The translations under genes and the position numbers were made by a program. Positions 17,869 through 25,948 of a stretch of DNA of 64,000 nt are shown in pieces. The notes beneath the pieces were generated by a model. It searched no databases and was not told the origin of the DNA. It saw only the letters and a list, made by a program, of their open reading frames with translations. The stretch's first letter is position 1, and each line of letters starts with the position of its first letter. This DNA comes from G965197675 sp965197675 (GTDB lineage Bacteria; Chloroflexota; Dehalococcoidia; Plut-88900): positions 496,001-560,000 of the forward strand of contig OZ240221.1 of assembly GCA_965197675.1 (NCBI GenBank), read 5' to 3'.

Positions 17869-18411
17869 ATGACTACGTCAAGCTCGGACTCAATCGCCGA
17901 CAAAGTCCGTTTCTGGGAAGAGCAGGACAAGATCAACCAGGAGTTGATCCCTCGGGTCATCCGCCAGAACGAACTGCTCACCAAACACATCGCCGAACAC
18001 GACAACCTGCCCGAAGTAGCGGGTAACGCCATCACTCAGGCCCTTGCCGAAGCGAGGGCAGAGCAGAGTCAGCAGTACGAATCAGCCCTGGATAGTGCCA
18101 AAATGGAGCTTGCAGAACAAGCTCAGGCCAACTTCCAGAAGGCGTTGGACGTGTTTCACACGGCGCTGTCTGATGCCAAAGCAGAGCTCAGTGAAAGTAC
18201 TGAGAGATCCCTAGCCCAGGCGTCCGAGCAGCTACAGACGGCTATGGCGGTCCATAAGACCGAACTAAACGAACAGGCCCAAGCTAGCCTGAAGCAGGGA
18301 CTAGAGACCTTGCGGGAGGAGTCTCGCAAGATGCGAAACATGCTCATCGGCATAACCTCTGGGGCTGGGGTCATATGCATTGCCACGCTGATCGTGGGGC
18401 TCCTCACGTAG
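17869..18411 (+). CDS. Long coiled-coil protein with C-terminal membrane helix
   Basis: 180 residues, preceded by GGGAGG. The N-terminal 60 residues are helical (VRFWEEQDKINQELIPRVIR). Residues 60-155 are an Ala/Gln/Glu-rich heptad region with internally similar units (EQAQANFQKALDVFHTAL, EQAQASLKQGLETL). Residues 158-178 form one transmembrane helix (MLIGITSGAGVICIATLIVGLL). It is encoded 16 bp before the nuclease-like gene and probably forms a complex with it at the membrane. The arrangement recalls defence modules that pair a membrane coiled-coil sensor with a nuclease, but I know of no named match. Confidence 0.75.
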   Translation: MTTSSSDSIADKVRFWEEQDKINQELIPRVIRQNELLTKHIAEHDNLPEVAGNAITQALAEARAEQSQQYESALDSAKMELAEQAQANFQKALDVFHTALSDAKAELSESTERSLAQASEQLQTAMAVHKTELNEQAQASLKQGLETLREESRKMRNMLIGITSGAGVICIATLIVGLLT

Positions 18412-18427
18412 AGGGAGTGGCTTAGAC

Positions 18428-19564
18428 ATGACAATGCATTCAAGAGACCTGCTCCCGGCGCTGTGGGAGATGCCCACTGGTGCGTCCGGTCAACGCATGT
18501 CATTCCGAGACATGATCGGGGAACTAACGAGCACCGACCGTACCATGTACGCAGCCGAACTCGCATCCGGCGTATCACTAAGCATGTGGGCCGTCTTCGA
18601 CCGCGTCAACGTGGACGACAGCCTCGCCAGAGCCTACGCAACCCGTTGGCCGAACATGGCTGCTGACCGCTCTCTGTATGAGCAGTGGCAAACGTTGGCA
18701 GACAGCGGCGAGGGTTCGGGGGAGAACGAGTGGTTTTTCAACGGGCTAAAGGGGCAACTAGCCGAGCTTGAAGTTCAGGAACGTCTGGAGGCCCAAGGGT
18801 TCACTAACGTTGAATTGGCCCCTGCCTCCAACCAAGAAGGTTGGGATATTAGCGCCATTGACGCGGACGGCCGAGACGTCCTGATTCAAGTCAAAACCGG
18901 CACGTCGTACTCTGCTAGAGACGTCCAGGGTCTTATGGAAGATAACCAGGACTATCTATTCGCTCTTGGCACCGAGCTTCACGACAAGGTCGTTGCATCC
19001 GGAATGGACCAGGGGGGCCGTATAGTAACGGACGTTGGCTCAGACTACATGCGGGTGGAGGGAATCGAAGACGGTCTGGAGACCCTGAGTGCTAACATGG
19101 GGATAGATATTCCCGACGGGGTTGTGGACATCATCCCATACGCCGCAGTGATCGTGGGCGGAGCGCGCTTGATCTACAACGCGGTCAAGACTGAAATGGA
19201 GTTCAAAGCGGCCGATCGCACCACCAAGAACCAGATCCAAGTGGTGCAGACGCTAACCTTGATGTCCAGGATGGGCATGACCACCGTCTTGGCAACGGTA
19301 GGCGGCTTGGGTGGAGCGGCCGCAGGAAGTTCAGTGCCGGGAATAGGCAACGTCATCGGCGGTGTCGGTGGCACCGTAGTCGGCACTGGTATGGCGATGT
19401 ACCTGAACAGACATTTACAACCCCACATGCTGAACTTGGCACTGAACATCATGGGCCTATCCCACGATGACCTGTTCTACTACAAAAACAAGCCTCGTAT
19501 CCACGAAGTAGCCTTGAAACTTCAGACGAGGGCCAGAGAACTGGAAACCGCGCCCGGCTTCTAA
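18428..19564 (+). CDS. PD-(D/E)XK-like nuclease with hydrophobic Gly-rich domain
   Basis: 378 residues. Residues about 95-165 read FNGLKGQLAELEVQERLEAQ, then EGWDISAIDADGRDVLIQVK followed by TG. This is the E...D...(Q/E)xK arrangement of the PD-(D/E)XK restriction-endonuclease fold, with Gln in place of the second acid as in Mrr-like enzymes. Residues about 230-330 contain IIPYAAVIVGGARLIYNAV and a long Gly/Ala-rich stretch (GGLGGAAAGSSVPGIG) that looks like membrane-inserting helices. The start at 18428 lies 16 bp after the coiled-coil membrane protein gene. I infer a membrane-associated nuclease module, plausibly antiphage; the exact family is not recognised. Confidence 0.65.
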   Translation: MTMHSRDLLPALWEMPTGASGQRMSFRDMIGELTSTDRTMYAAELASGVSLSMWAVFDRVNVDDSLARAYATRWPNMAADRSLYEQWQTLADSGEGSGENEWFFNGLKGQLAELEVQERLEAQGFTNVELAPASNQEGWDISAIDADGRDVLIQVKTGTSYSARDVQGLMEDNQDYLFALGTELHDKVVASGMDQGGRIVTDVGSDYMRVEGIEDGLETLSANMGIDIPDGVVDIIPYAAVIVGGARLIYNAVKTEMEFKAADRTTKNQIQVVQTLTLMSRMGMTTVLATVGGLGGAAAGSSVPGIGNVIGGVGGTVVGTGMAMYLNRHLQPHMLNLALNIMGLSHDDLFYYKNKPRIHEVALKLQTRARELETAPGF

Positions 19565-19623
19565 AGTTGCGGCAGGCGTACCAATCCAGGGTAGCGTTCA
19601 GTTGACCTCTGCCTGCCACAACT
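19565..19623. terminator. Inverted repeat after the nuclease operon
   Basis: AGTTGCGGCAGGC (19565-19577) pairs with GCCTGCCACAACT (19611-19623) with one mismatch, around a 33-nt loop. It begins directly after the stop codon of the nuclease-like gene. No U-tract follows, so it could be a transcription stop, an mRNA-stabilising structure or a recombination site. Confidence 0.4.
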
Positions 19624-19812
19624 AGCTCACTCTCTTTGCTATCGTCAGTGGCCGTTCACTGTCGAGGGCGGGGCAGGAAGGCTGCATCCACCCGCTAGCG
19701 ATTCCCGGCGTCTGCGGCGGTGAACGGCCACTTCTTCTTCTGACGCTGGTGCCCCTTGTCTCATCATCAGCTGTACTTCCGTGTCCATGTTCCCCTTTCT
19801 CCATTTCGTAGC

Positions 19813-19954
19813 CCCATGACCGTGGAAGGAATCCCGGAACCGGATTGCTCGCTCCGATGTAGCAGGATGGCATGTTCACTCCGATTTCAGCTACGGAATC
19901 GCCCAACCTGCAACTTGCCGCTCCGCTCATTCTCCTGTACGCGGGTATAACACC
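19813..19954 (-). repeat. Dispersed repeat, copy 3, inverse orientation
   Basis: Read on the minus strand this begins GGTGTTATACCCGCGTACAG, has CCGTAGCTGAAATCGG in the middle, then GCTACATCGGAGCGAGCA and GGTTCCGGGATTCCTTCCAC. It is the same element as at 2165-2304, 17.6 kb away. The surrounding 519-bp gap (19565-20083) holds no gene apart from this. Confidence 0.55.
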
Positions 19955-20047
19955 ACCGACGTCACCTCGAATCTCGTATCCTCCGAGGGGGGGCCTGTGC
20001 GCGAGCCCTGCTCGGCCCGGTTCTCCGCCGAAATCGGCCATTCCCCC

Positions 20048-20077
20048 TTGCGTTCTAGGTATCCTGTGGCCTACAAT
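20048..20077 (+). promoter_or_regulatory. Promoter of the HigBA-like pair, probably leaderless
   Basis: TTGCGT (20048-20053), 18 bp, TACAAT (20072-20077). The expected transcription start 6-7 bp downstream coincides with the ATG at 20084, suggesting a leaderless toxin mRNA. Confidence 0.45.
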
Positions 20078-20083
20078 ATGGTG

Positions 20084-20374
20084 ATGGTCGAGATTCGCCA
20101 GACCGAAGTTTACGCCCGCTGGTTCAGGAGGCTTCGGGACAGGCAGGCCAGAGTGAGAATCGACAGCCGCATCCGTCGGCTGTCCCTGGGCAACCACGGC
20201 GACGTGAGGCCGGTGGGCGAAGGGGTGTCGGAGATTCGCATCGACTACGGCCCCGGCTACCGGGTGTACTTCGTGCCGAGAGGTGAGGCCCTGGTCGTCC
20301 TTCTGGCCGGAGGCGACAAGGACAGCCAGGAGCGCGACATACGAAGGGCGCTGGAGCTGGCGAGAGGACTATAG
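20084..20374 (+). CDS. RelE/HigB-type toxin (Gp49-like killer protein)
   Basis: About 96 residues: EIRQTEVYARWFRRLRDRQA, an Arg-rich middle, then the family motif GVSEIRIDYGPGYRVYFVP and the end GGDKDSQERDIRRALELA. This matches the small RelE/ParE superfamily proteins annotated as addiction-module killer proteins; relatives cleave translated mRNA at the ribosome. The start at 20084 (or 20078) fits the promoter -10 at 20072-20077; an upstream extension to 19997 has no support. The antitoxin follows 12 bp later. The toxin-first gene order is typical of HigBA-like loci. Confidence 0.85.
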   Translation: MVEIRQTEVYARWFRRLRDRQARVRIDSRIRRLSLGNHGDVRPVGEGVSEIRIDYGPGYRVYFVPRGEALVVLLAGGDKDSQERDIRRALELARGL

Positions 20375-20386
20375 GAGGCAGCAGCT

Positions 20387-20695
20387 ATGGCAAGGACAGA
20401 GACCCGTCCGTGGGACCCGGCGGAGCATCTTGAGACCGAGGAAGACATGGCGGCCTACCTCAACGTCGCCCTGGAAGAGGGAGACCTGGGCCTGATAATG
20501 GCGACACTGGGAGACATCGCCCGCGCCCGGAGAATTGCGTTGGTGGCGCAGGAAACGGGGCTGGGCAGGGAGAGCCTCTACAAGTCGCTGTCGGCCGATG
20601 GCAACCCGGAGTTCGCCACCGTGCTGAAGGTGGTGCGCGCACTGGGACTCAGACTTCAGGCCGCGGCAGGGCCTGGAGCGAACGACGCAGCTTGA
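20387..20695 (+). CDS. HigA-like antitoxin with HTH
   Basis: 102 residues preceded by GGAGG. The N-terminus EHLETEEDMAAYLNVALEEG is characteristic of putative addiction-module antidote proteins. It is followed by a helix-turn-helix core (RRIALVAQETGLGRESLYKS, then LSADGNPEF) and VLKVVRALGLRLQ. It should bind the upstream toxin and repress the shared promoter. It is followed 60 bp later by the second recombinase fragment. Confidence 0.85.
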   Translation: MARTETRPWDPAEHLETEEDMAAYLNVALEEGDLGLIMATLGDIARARRIALVAQETGLGRESLYKSLSADGNPEFATVLKVVRALGLRLQAAAGPGANDAA

Positions 20696-20754
20696 GAGCG
20701 TCGCAGCATTGGACAGCACCACCGAAGGACGAGAGATTGCAGAGGAGGACAGCA

Positions 20755-21261
20755 ATGAAGAAGAAGCACCTACAGCCGCTCACACCGGCAGCCCTCTACG
20801 CCAGGGTGTCCAGCGACCGGCAGGACGTTGACCTGTCCGTGTCCGCCCAACTGAGGGCGCTCAAGGACTACGCCAAGGCCAACGGCTATTCCGTCGCCCG
20901 CGAGGACGAGGGCGAGAGCGGACGCGTGGCAGACAGGCCCCAGTTCAGGGAGATGATCGAGGAGGGCGCCCAGCCCAACGCTCCCTTCCGGGAGATCCTG
21001 GTCTGGAAGTTCTCTCGCTTCACCCGCAAACGGGAGCACGCTGTCGCCTTCAAGTCCATGCTCAGGCGCAAGGGCATCAGGGTTGTGTCCATCACCGAGC
21101 ACGCCGACGACTCCCCCACGGGCAAGCTCATGGAGGTTATCATCGAGAGCGTGGACGAGTCTCGCTTGAAAATCATTGCTCAAGAATTAACCAGATGCAT
21201 TTGGGAGACAGCCTCCAAGAGGCTGTCCCCTGAAATCTATGAGAACCCAAAACAAGAGTGA
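20755..21261 (+). pseudogene. 5' fragment of a serine recombinase, copy 2
   Basis: The ATG at 20755 follows GAGGAGG. About 135 residues correspond to the resolvase catalytic domain of the recombinase at 23270, including YARVSSDRQ and VWKFSRFTRKREHA. A small deletion changes EYVDEAES to EDEGES. After VIIESVDE (about 21159) the sequence departs from the full copy and ends with 34 unrelated residues. The DNA-binding recombinase and zinc-ribbon domains are missing. A 9-bp perfect hairpin (GACAGCCTC/GAGGCTGTC, 21207-21227) lies in the unrelated tail. It could be a stable isolated catalytic domain but is probably a remnant. Confidence 0.75.
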
Positions 21262-21925
21262 AGAATGGCTCAGAGACAGTTTAGCTTTGTTACTTCCCTA
21301 AACAATCTAAGGATAGACCGTCCCTTGGGTTCCAATTGGACAATTGCCGGAAACCTCAAGATATCCAATTCTCAGTCAGTAGCCAGGAGACTCTTGACCG
21401 GTTCCCTCCGACAGAATATTGGAGCACTAGAGGCTAATCACATCCTGAGTGGTCGTCCCTTTGTATATGCAGTGTCAGAGTACCCGGTTGAAGACACATC
21501 CCTAGAGAAGCAGATGGACGTGCTATTTGCGCATTTGGCATATACGCAAGTGTTCACAAATGCGCTGTGGCTGGTAAAAGACAACTCCATCAGCTTTGAA
21601 CTTGGGTTCTTGCAGTTCCCATACCAAGGTCCGCTAGCGCGAGTCTCAAGCAATTCCCTTAGTGCTACATTTAGCGATGCTACTAGAAGCAGGGCTGAGA
21701 CAGCATTCGACGAAACGGAATTGGAGAAGGCCATAGAGTTTTACAAGGAGGTTTACGGCTGGACACACGACGAATTCATCATGCCAGAATTACCTCCCTC
21801 CGCCTTGGGCGAGCTTGACCGCATATCCCGTGCCTTATACTTTGTTCAAGCTGCAAGAGCTGCTTCATACCTGCCAGAAAAGGTGGCCTATTTCTGTACG
21901 TGCTTTGAGTCGTTGGTATCAACTA

Positions 21926-22738
21926 AGGCCTGTTAACACTAACGTAGTGCATCGATAATGAACCCGAATAGGATGAATCCCAGGAAGAGTACGTCGAGCT
22001 TGTCAAAGCGAGAGAAGATGCGGCGAAATCCCTTCAGCCGACGGAATAGCCGCTCGATTTCGTTGCGCTTCTTGTATATCTCCCGGTCGTATTCCCAAGG
22101 GTCAATCCGGCTCTTCAGCGGCGGAACGACAGGTGTGAACCCCAGCGCTAACGCCAACTGGCGGGTCTCGTTTCCCTCGTATGCCCGGTCCATCAGCAGA
22201 GACGGGTTCCCATGCTGAGGCCCCAGATGGTGCAGCAGCTTGCGCCCTTCCGGCGCGTCGTGGGCCTGTCCTGGAGAGAGGGAAAAGGTTATAGCTGTTC
22301 GAGCATCCGCGGCAACCATATGAATCTTGGTGGTCCAGCCGCCGCGGGACTTGCCGATGGACTGGGGTCCGTTTTTTTTAACGCACCCGTGCCGTCGGGA
22401 TGCACCTTGACGGTAGTGCTGTCCATCGAAACCGCCTCCAGCTTGATGCGCACCATCTGTTCCTTCTGGAGGTGTTCGAATATCCGGTCCAGTACGCCGC
22501 TCTTGGACCAGCGGTTCATGCGGGTGTAGATGGTATGCCAGTTGCCAAACCGGGCCGGCAACCCCCGCCATTTGCAACCATGCTCGGCGACGTACAAGAT
22601 TGCGTTGAGCACTCGCAGGTTCGAAAGGCTGACATTGCCCCGCTGCACTGGGAGATGGGGCGCGATACGTTGAAACTGGACTTCGGTTATTTCCATGCCA
22701 GAATTGTATCATAATTCAACTCATAGTGTTAACAGGCC
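21926..22738 (-). mobile_element. IS5-family (IS427-type) insertion sequence
   Basis: An 813-bp element with 15-bp perfect terminal inverted repeats: GGCCTGTTAACACTA on the left (21927-21941) and its complement on the right (22724-22738). It is flanked by a CTA target duplication (21923-21925 and 22739-22741). The CTA/YTAR-type target and the two-frame transposase fit the IS427 group. The insertion is precise and repeat ends are perfect, so it is recent and possibly still active. Confidence 0.9.
21939..22696 (-). CDS. IS5-family DDE transposase, made by frameshift
   Basis: Frame A starts at 22696 (MEITEVQFQRIAPHLP) and contains the DUF4096-like N-terminus and the first catalytic Asp in VSMDSTTVKVHPDG. 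Frame B covers the rest, with the second Asp in LLMDRAYEGNETR and the catalytic Glu in KKRNEIERLFRRLKGFRR. The two frames meet at an A8 run (minus strand; 22372-22379), a typical slippery site for programmed frameshifting. The joined product is about 250 residues, normal for IS427-type transposases. The stop lies inside the left terminal repeat. Confidence 0.85.
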
Positions 22739-23269
22739 CTAGTCCATCAGAGCTTGCGCACCAGGTGGCTGAGCGGGTGGCAAGCCTTATTGGGAAGACT
22801 CCAGTTGAGTCGGTTGGCATCTATCGTGACCTTAAGCGAGCTTACGACACAAGATCTAAGCTCGTGCACGGCGGGCGATTGACCGCGCAGGAGGATCGAT
22901 ACCGCACAGACGCAAAGAATTGCGACAGCTACTTGCGGAGATTGTTCCACGTCCTGATTTCCATTAGTGAAATGAGGGAGGCCATTGAACAAGAAGAAGG
23001 TAATGTGAACGAGTTTTTCTTGAATAGACTTCTCGGTAGGTACTATTCAGAAGAACCCTAGTATCTTCAGGATGACACCTTTGAGGCACAAGGGAACAAA
23101 GCATGCTTTGCCCAAATGCGAGAATTCAATCATCACCAACGTGCTGTCTGGCGAAAGAGCTACCACACTCTAGGCAGAATGTGAAGGCGAAGGAACTTTC
23201 TCAGATGACCATGAGGTTCCATTAACAGCAGGTTAGTAACCAATGCAGCGATAGATCGAGGAGGACAAC

Positions 23270-24919
23270 GTGAAAAAGCAACCCCAGACACAATCCCCTG
23301 CCCCCGCGGCGCTGTACGCCAGGGTGTCCAGCGACAGGCAGGACGTTGACCTGTCCGTCTCCGCCCAGCTGAGAGCGCTCAAGGAGTACGCCAGGGCTAA
23401 CGGCTACTCGGTCGCCCGCGAGTACGTGGACGAGGCCGAGAGCGGCCGAGTAGCCAACCGGCCCCAGTTCAGGGAGATGATCGACGAGGGCAGCAAGCCC
23501 AAGGCCCCCTTCGAGGTCATCTTGGTCTGGAAGTTTTCGAGGTTCACCCGGAAGCGGGAACACGCCGTCGCCTTCAAGTCCCAGCTGCGGCGCAAGGGCA
23601 TCCGCGTGGTATCCATCACCGAGCAGGCCGAGGACAACGCCACTGGCAGGCTGCTTGAGGGAATCATCGAGAGCGTGGACGAATATTACAGCGAGAATTT
23701 GGCCCAGGAGGTCGTCCGGGGGATGAGGGAGGCAGCGTCGAGAGGCTTTTGGATGGGCGCCTACGCGCCCTACGGCTACAGGAGAGTTTACGTCCAGGAC
23801 GGGGTCAAGAAGCGTCCCAAGCTGGAGCTTGACCAGCCCGCCGACGCCGTGATCCGTCGCATCTTCGACATGGTGCTACAAGGCAAGAGCACCCTTGACG
23901 TGACCAGGACCCTCAACGCCGAGGGCATCCTCACTTCTAACGGCAAGAGGTGGCTCAAGAGCACCATCCACACCATGCTGGACAACGAAACCTACACGGG
24001 CACGTTGGTGTGGGGCACCAAAGCCAAGGACGGCGCGCCCCCGGTCAGGGTCGAGGACGCACACCCCGCCATCGTCTCCAAGCGGGAGTTCCGTCAGGTC
24101 AAGAAGCTGCTGGGGTCCCGCGCACCCAGGAAAGTCCACCCCCGGCGCTCCGCCAGCCCCTACCTGCTCAGCGGCCTGCTCATGTGCGAGGCCTGTGGCA
24201 GGGCCATGACCGCTGCCGAGGCCAAGAGCGGCAAGTACACCTACTACGTCTGCCAGTCCCTCCTCAAGCGGGGCAGCGGCACCTGCAAGACCCCCAGGCT
24301 CAACGCCAAGAACTTCGAGAATCTCATTGTCGATCAGATTCGGGTCAATGTTCTCACCGAGTCTAACATCCGAGACCTGGTGAAGCTGCTGGACGAGGAG
24401 ATGGACGGGGTGGCTGCCGAGCAACGGCAGCGGATGGAGTCAATCGAAGAGGAGCTTGAGGAGGTCAAGCGGCGGCTGGGGCGCATCTGGAAGGTCATCG
24501 AGACCACCGACATCGAGATGGCCGACGCCTCCGAGCGCATCAGGGAACACCGAGAACGCAAGGAGAAGCTGGAAGTCGCTGCTGGCGAGGCGCGGGCGCT
24601 GCTGGCGGAGCGGCGTCAGTTCCTGGACAGCGCCGACACTATCGCCACTTTCGCCGAGGAGATGAGCGAGTTCCTGAAGACCAGCGAGTTGACCGAGACC
24701 AAAGCCTTCGTCCACTCTTTCGTCAAGGAGATCGATGTCAAGCCCGGCAAAGCGGCAATCGTTTACTCCATACCCACGCCGGAGGACTCTCCCATAGGGG
24801 GAACGGACGCCGCAGAGGTCGCCCTAAACGGGCGAGTTCGCAGTACAGTACGTCATGGTGAGCCGTGTGGGATTCGAACCCACGACACCCGGATTAAAAG
24901 TCCGGTGCTCTACCGCTGA
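23270..24919 (+). CDS. Large serine recombinase / site-specific integrase
   Basis: 549 residues from a GTG at 23270 preceded by GAGGAGG. Residues 15-150 are the resolvase domain, with the catalytic Ser in YARVSSDRQ and VWKFSRFTRKREHAVAF. Residues about 165-270 are the recombinase domain (GFWMGAYAPYGYRRV, then GKSTLDVTRTLNAEGI). A zinc ribbon follows (SGLLMCEACGRAM, then YYVCQ and GTCKTP). Residues 370-450 are the coiled coil used for synapsis. The family integrates or excises phages and integrative elements. The final 20 residues (CGIRTHDTRIKSPVLYR) are encoded by the antisense of tRNA-Lys, marking the insertion junction. This is the only intact copy of three in the window. Confidence 0.9.
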   Translation: MKKQPQTQSPAPAALYARVSSDRQDVDLSVSAQLRALKEYARANGYSVAREYVDEAESGRVANRPQFREMIDEGSKPKAPFEVILVWKFSRFTRKREHAVAFKSQLRRKGIRVVSITEQAEDNATGRLLEGIIESVDEYYSENLAQEVVRGMREAASRGFWMGAYAPYGYRRVYVQDGVKKRPKLELDQPADAVIRRIFDMVLQGKSTLDVTRTLNAEGILTSNGKRWLKSTIHTMLDNETYTGTLVWGTKAKDGAPPVRVEDAHPAIVSKREFRQVKKLLGSRAPRKVHPRRSASPYLLSGLLMCEACGRAMTAAEAKSGKYTYYVCQSLLKRGSGTCKTPRLNAKNFENLIVDQIRVNVLTESNIRDLVKLLDEEMDGVAAEQRQRMESIEEELEEVKRRLGRIWKVIETTDIEMADASERIREHRERKEKLEVAAGEARALLAERRQFLDSADTIATFAEEMSEFLKTSELTETKAFVHSFVKEIDVKPGKAAIVYSIPTPEDSPIGGTDAAEVALNGRVRSTVRHGEPCGIRTHDTRIKSPVLYR

Positions 24920-24930
24920 GCTAACGGCCC
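24856..24930 (-). tRNA. tRNA-Lys (UUU)
   Basis: On the minus strand the gene starts GGGCCGTTAGCTCAGCGG. It has anticodon loop CTTTTAA (anticodon UUU), the T-arm GGGTTCGAATCCC and an encoded CCA. All four stems pair. Its 3' half overlaps the 3' end of the recombinase gene on the other strand, so it is the probable attachment site of the island. Confidence 0.95.
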
Positions 24931-25045
24931 GTTTGCCCACTATATTCACCACTTTCTTGGGTGTCAATCGCCCTGGATATCAAAGTGGCCAAGGCTACAA
25001 TTCAGCTAAATGGCATAGAAAACATCGTTGGCTATCGACTGATTA

Positions 25046-25774
25046 TTAGCGTTCCACTTTTCGAATGATCGTGGATGAGCCAGTGATATTGTCCGATTCT
25101 TTAGTCATGAAGAAAATAGTAAACTTCGCAAGCTCGTCAGGGGTCTGAGCGTTAGCGGCTCTGTCAGGCCATATCTTTTTCACTGCCTCGCTTGATACTA
25201 ACCCGGTATTCACTGCGTTTACCTGAATGTTGTAAGGCTTGAGTTCCTCGGCCAGGTTCATAGTGAGATGCTCTAAAGTCAGTGTGCCAAGATAGTAGTG
25301 GGACCACCCTGAACCGCCTCTACGAAAGGTGCCAGTGATATTGACTATCTTTCCACGATCTTTTTCGATCATTCCAGGTATGAAAGCACGGCAGAGCAGA
25401 TAGGCCGACCAGAACTTGACGTTAAAGACCAGCCTCCATTCGTCAAGGGCTATCTCCCATAGATTCTTACCGTACAGGACCCTGCCCTCTATGTGAAACG
25501 CCCCTGCGTTATTCACTAGAATATCTATGTCTCCGAATGCAGCCTTTACTTCGGATACCAGTTTGTCCACCTGTCTCTCATCCACTAGGTCAGCAACGAA
25601 AATCTCGCTCTCTCCTCCCATGTTCTTTATATCACTGTGGACTGTTTCCAGATTGGCCACATTCCTACCGGTCAATGCTACTTTCCCTCCTTCGGTAGCT
25701 ATTGCCTTAGAGATGGCTGCCCCGATGCCTCCACTGGCTCCGGTTACGAGAGCCGACATTCCCTGCAGCTTCAT
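25046..25774 (-). CDS. Short-chain dehydrogenase/reductase-like protein with altered active site
   Basis: 242 residues with an N-terminal Rossmann motif TGASGGIG (residues 12-19) and NNAG at about 89-92, both diagnostic of classical SDRs. The catalytic region is unusual. Where YxxxK is expected the sequence reads SHYYLGTLTLEHLT, so the Lys is absent. The preceding Ser region reads VNITGTFRRGGSG. The protein may bind a nucleotide without normal dehydrogenase activity, or use different residues. It is transcribed divergently from the second SDR gene. Confidence 0.8.
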   Translation of the reverse strand: MKLQGMSALVTGASGGIGAAISKAIATEGGKVALTGRNVANLETVHSDIKNMGGESEIFVADLVDERQVDKLVSEVKAAFGDIDILVNNAGAFHIEGRVLYGKNLWEIALDEWRLVFNVKFWSAYLLCRAFIPGMIEKDRGKIVNITGTFRRGGSGWSHYYLGTLTLEHLTMNLAEELKPYNIQVNAVNTGLVSSEAVKKIWPDRAANAQTPDELAKFTIFFMTKESDNITGSSTIIRKVER

Positions 25775-25948
25775 ATGCGATCCTTTCGTATAATTATCCA
25801 GACGAAATTGATGGTCACTGATAGGCGAACATTAACCACATCGCCCGAGGCAGTCAACTCTAATCCGACGTTACATCTTCCTGAGAGGTGACTGAGACTT
25901 AAATAAGCGGGTATAGTACCATCGATTGTAATAAAAGGGAGGTAATTC

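Larger units (their letters stand above)
21265..23061 (+). pseudogene. HEPN (ApeA-like) protein gene interrupted by an IS element
   Basis: The left part (21265-21925) encodes a protein ending YFCTCFESLVST. The right part (22742-23061) resumes in frame with SPSELAHQVAERVASLIG and contains YDTRSKLVHGG. Removing 21926-22741 (the IS plus one CTA duplicate) restores a continuous 326-residue frame. Its C-terminal half has the helical layout and R-X4-H motif (RSKLVH) of HEPN ribonuclease-like domains, in the style of ApeA-type abortive-infection proteins. The intact ancestor was probably a defence effector; the insertion should inactivate it. It begins 3 bp after the recombinase fragment. Confidence 0.7.

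Noticed and set aside
19622..20197. A 191-codon minus-strand frame between the nuclease-like gene and the HigBA pair
   Set aside because: It crosses the dispersed repeat, overlaps the toxin start, has biased Pro/Gly/Arg content and no ribosome-binding site.
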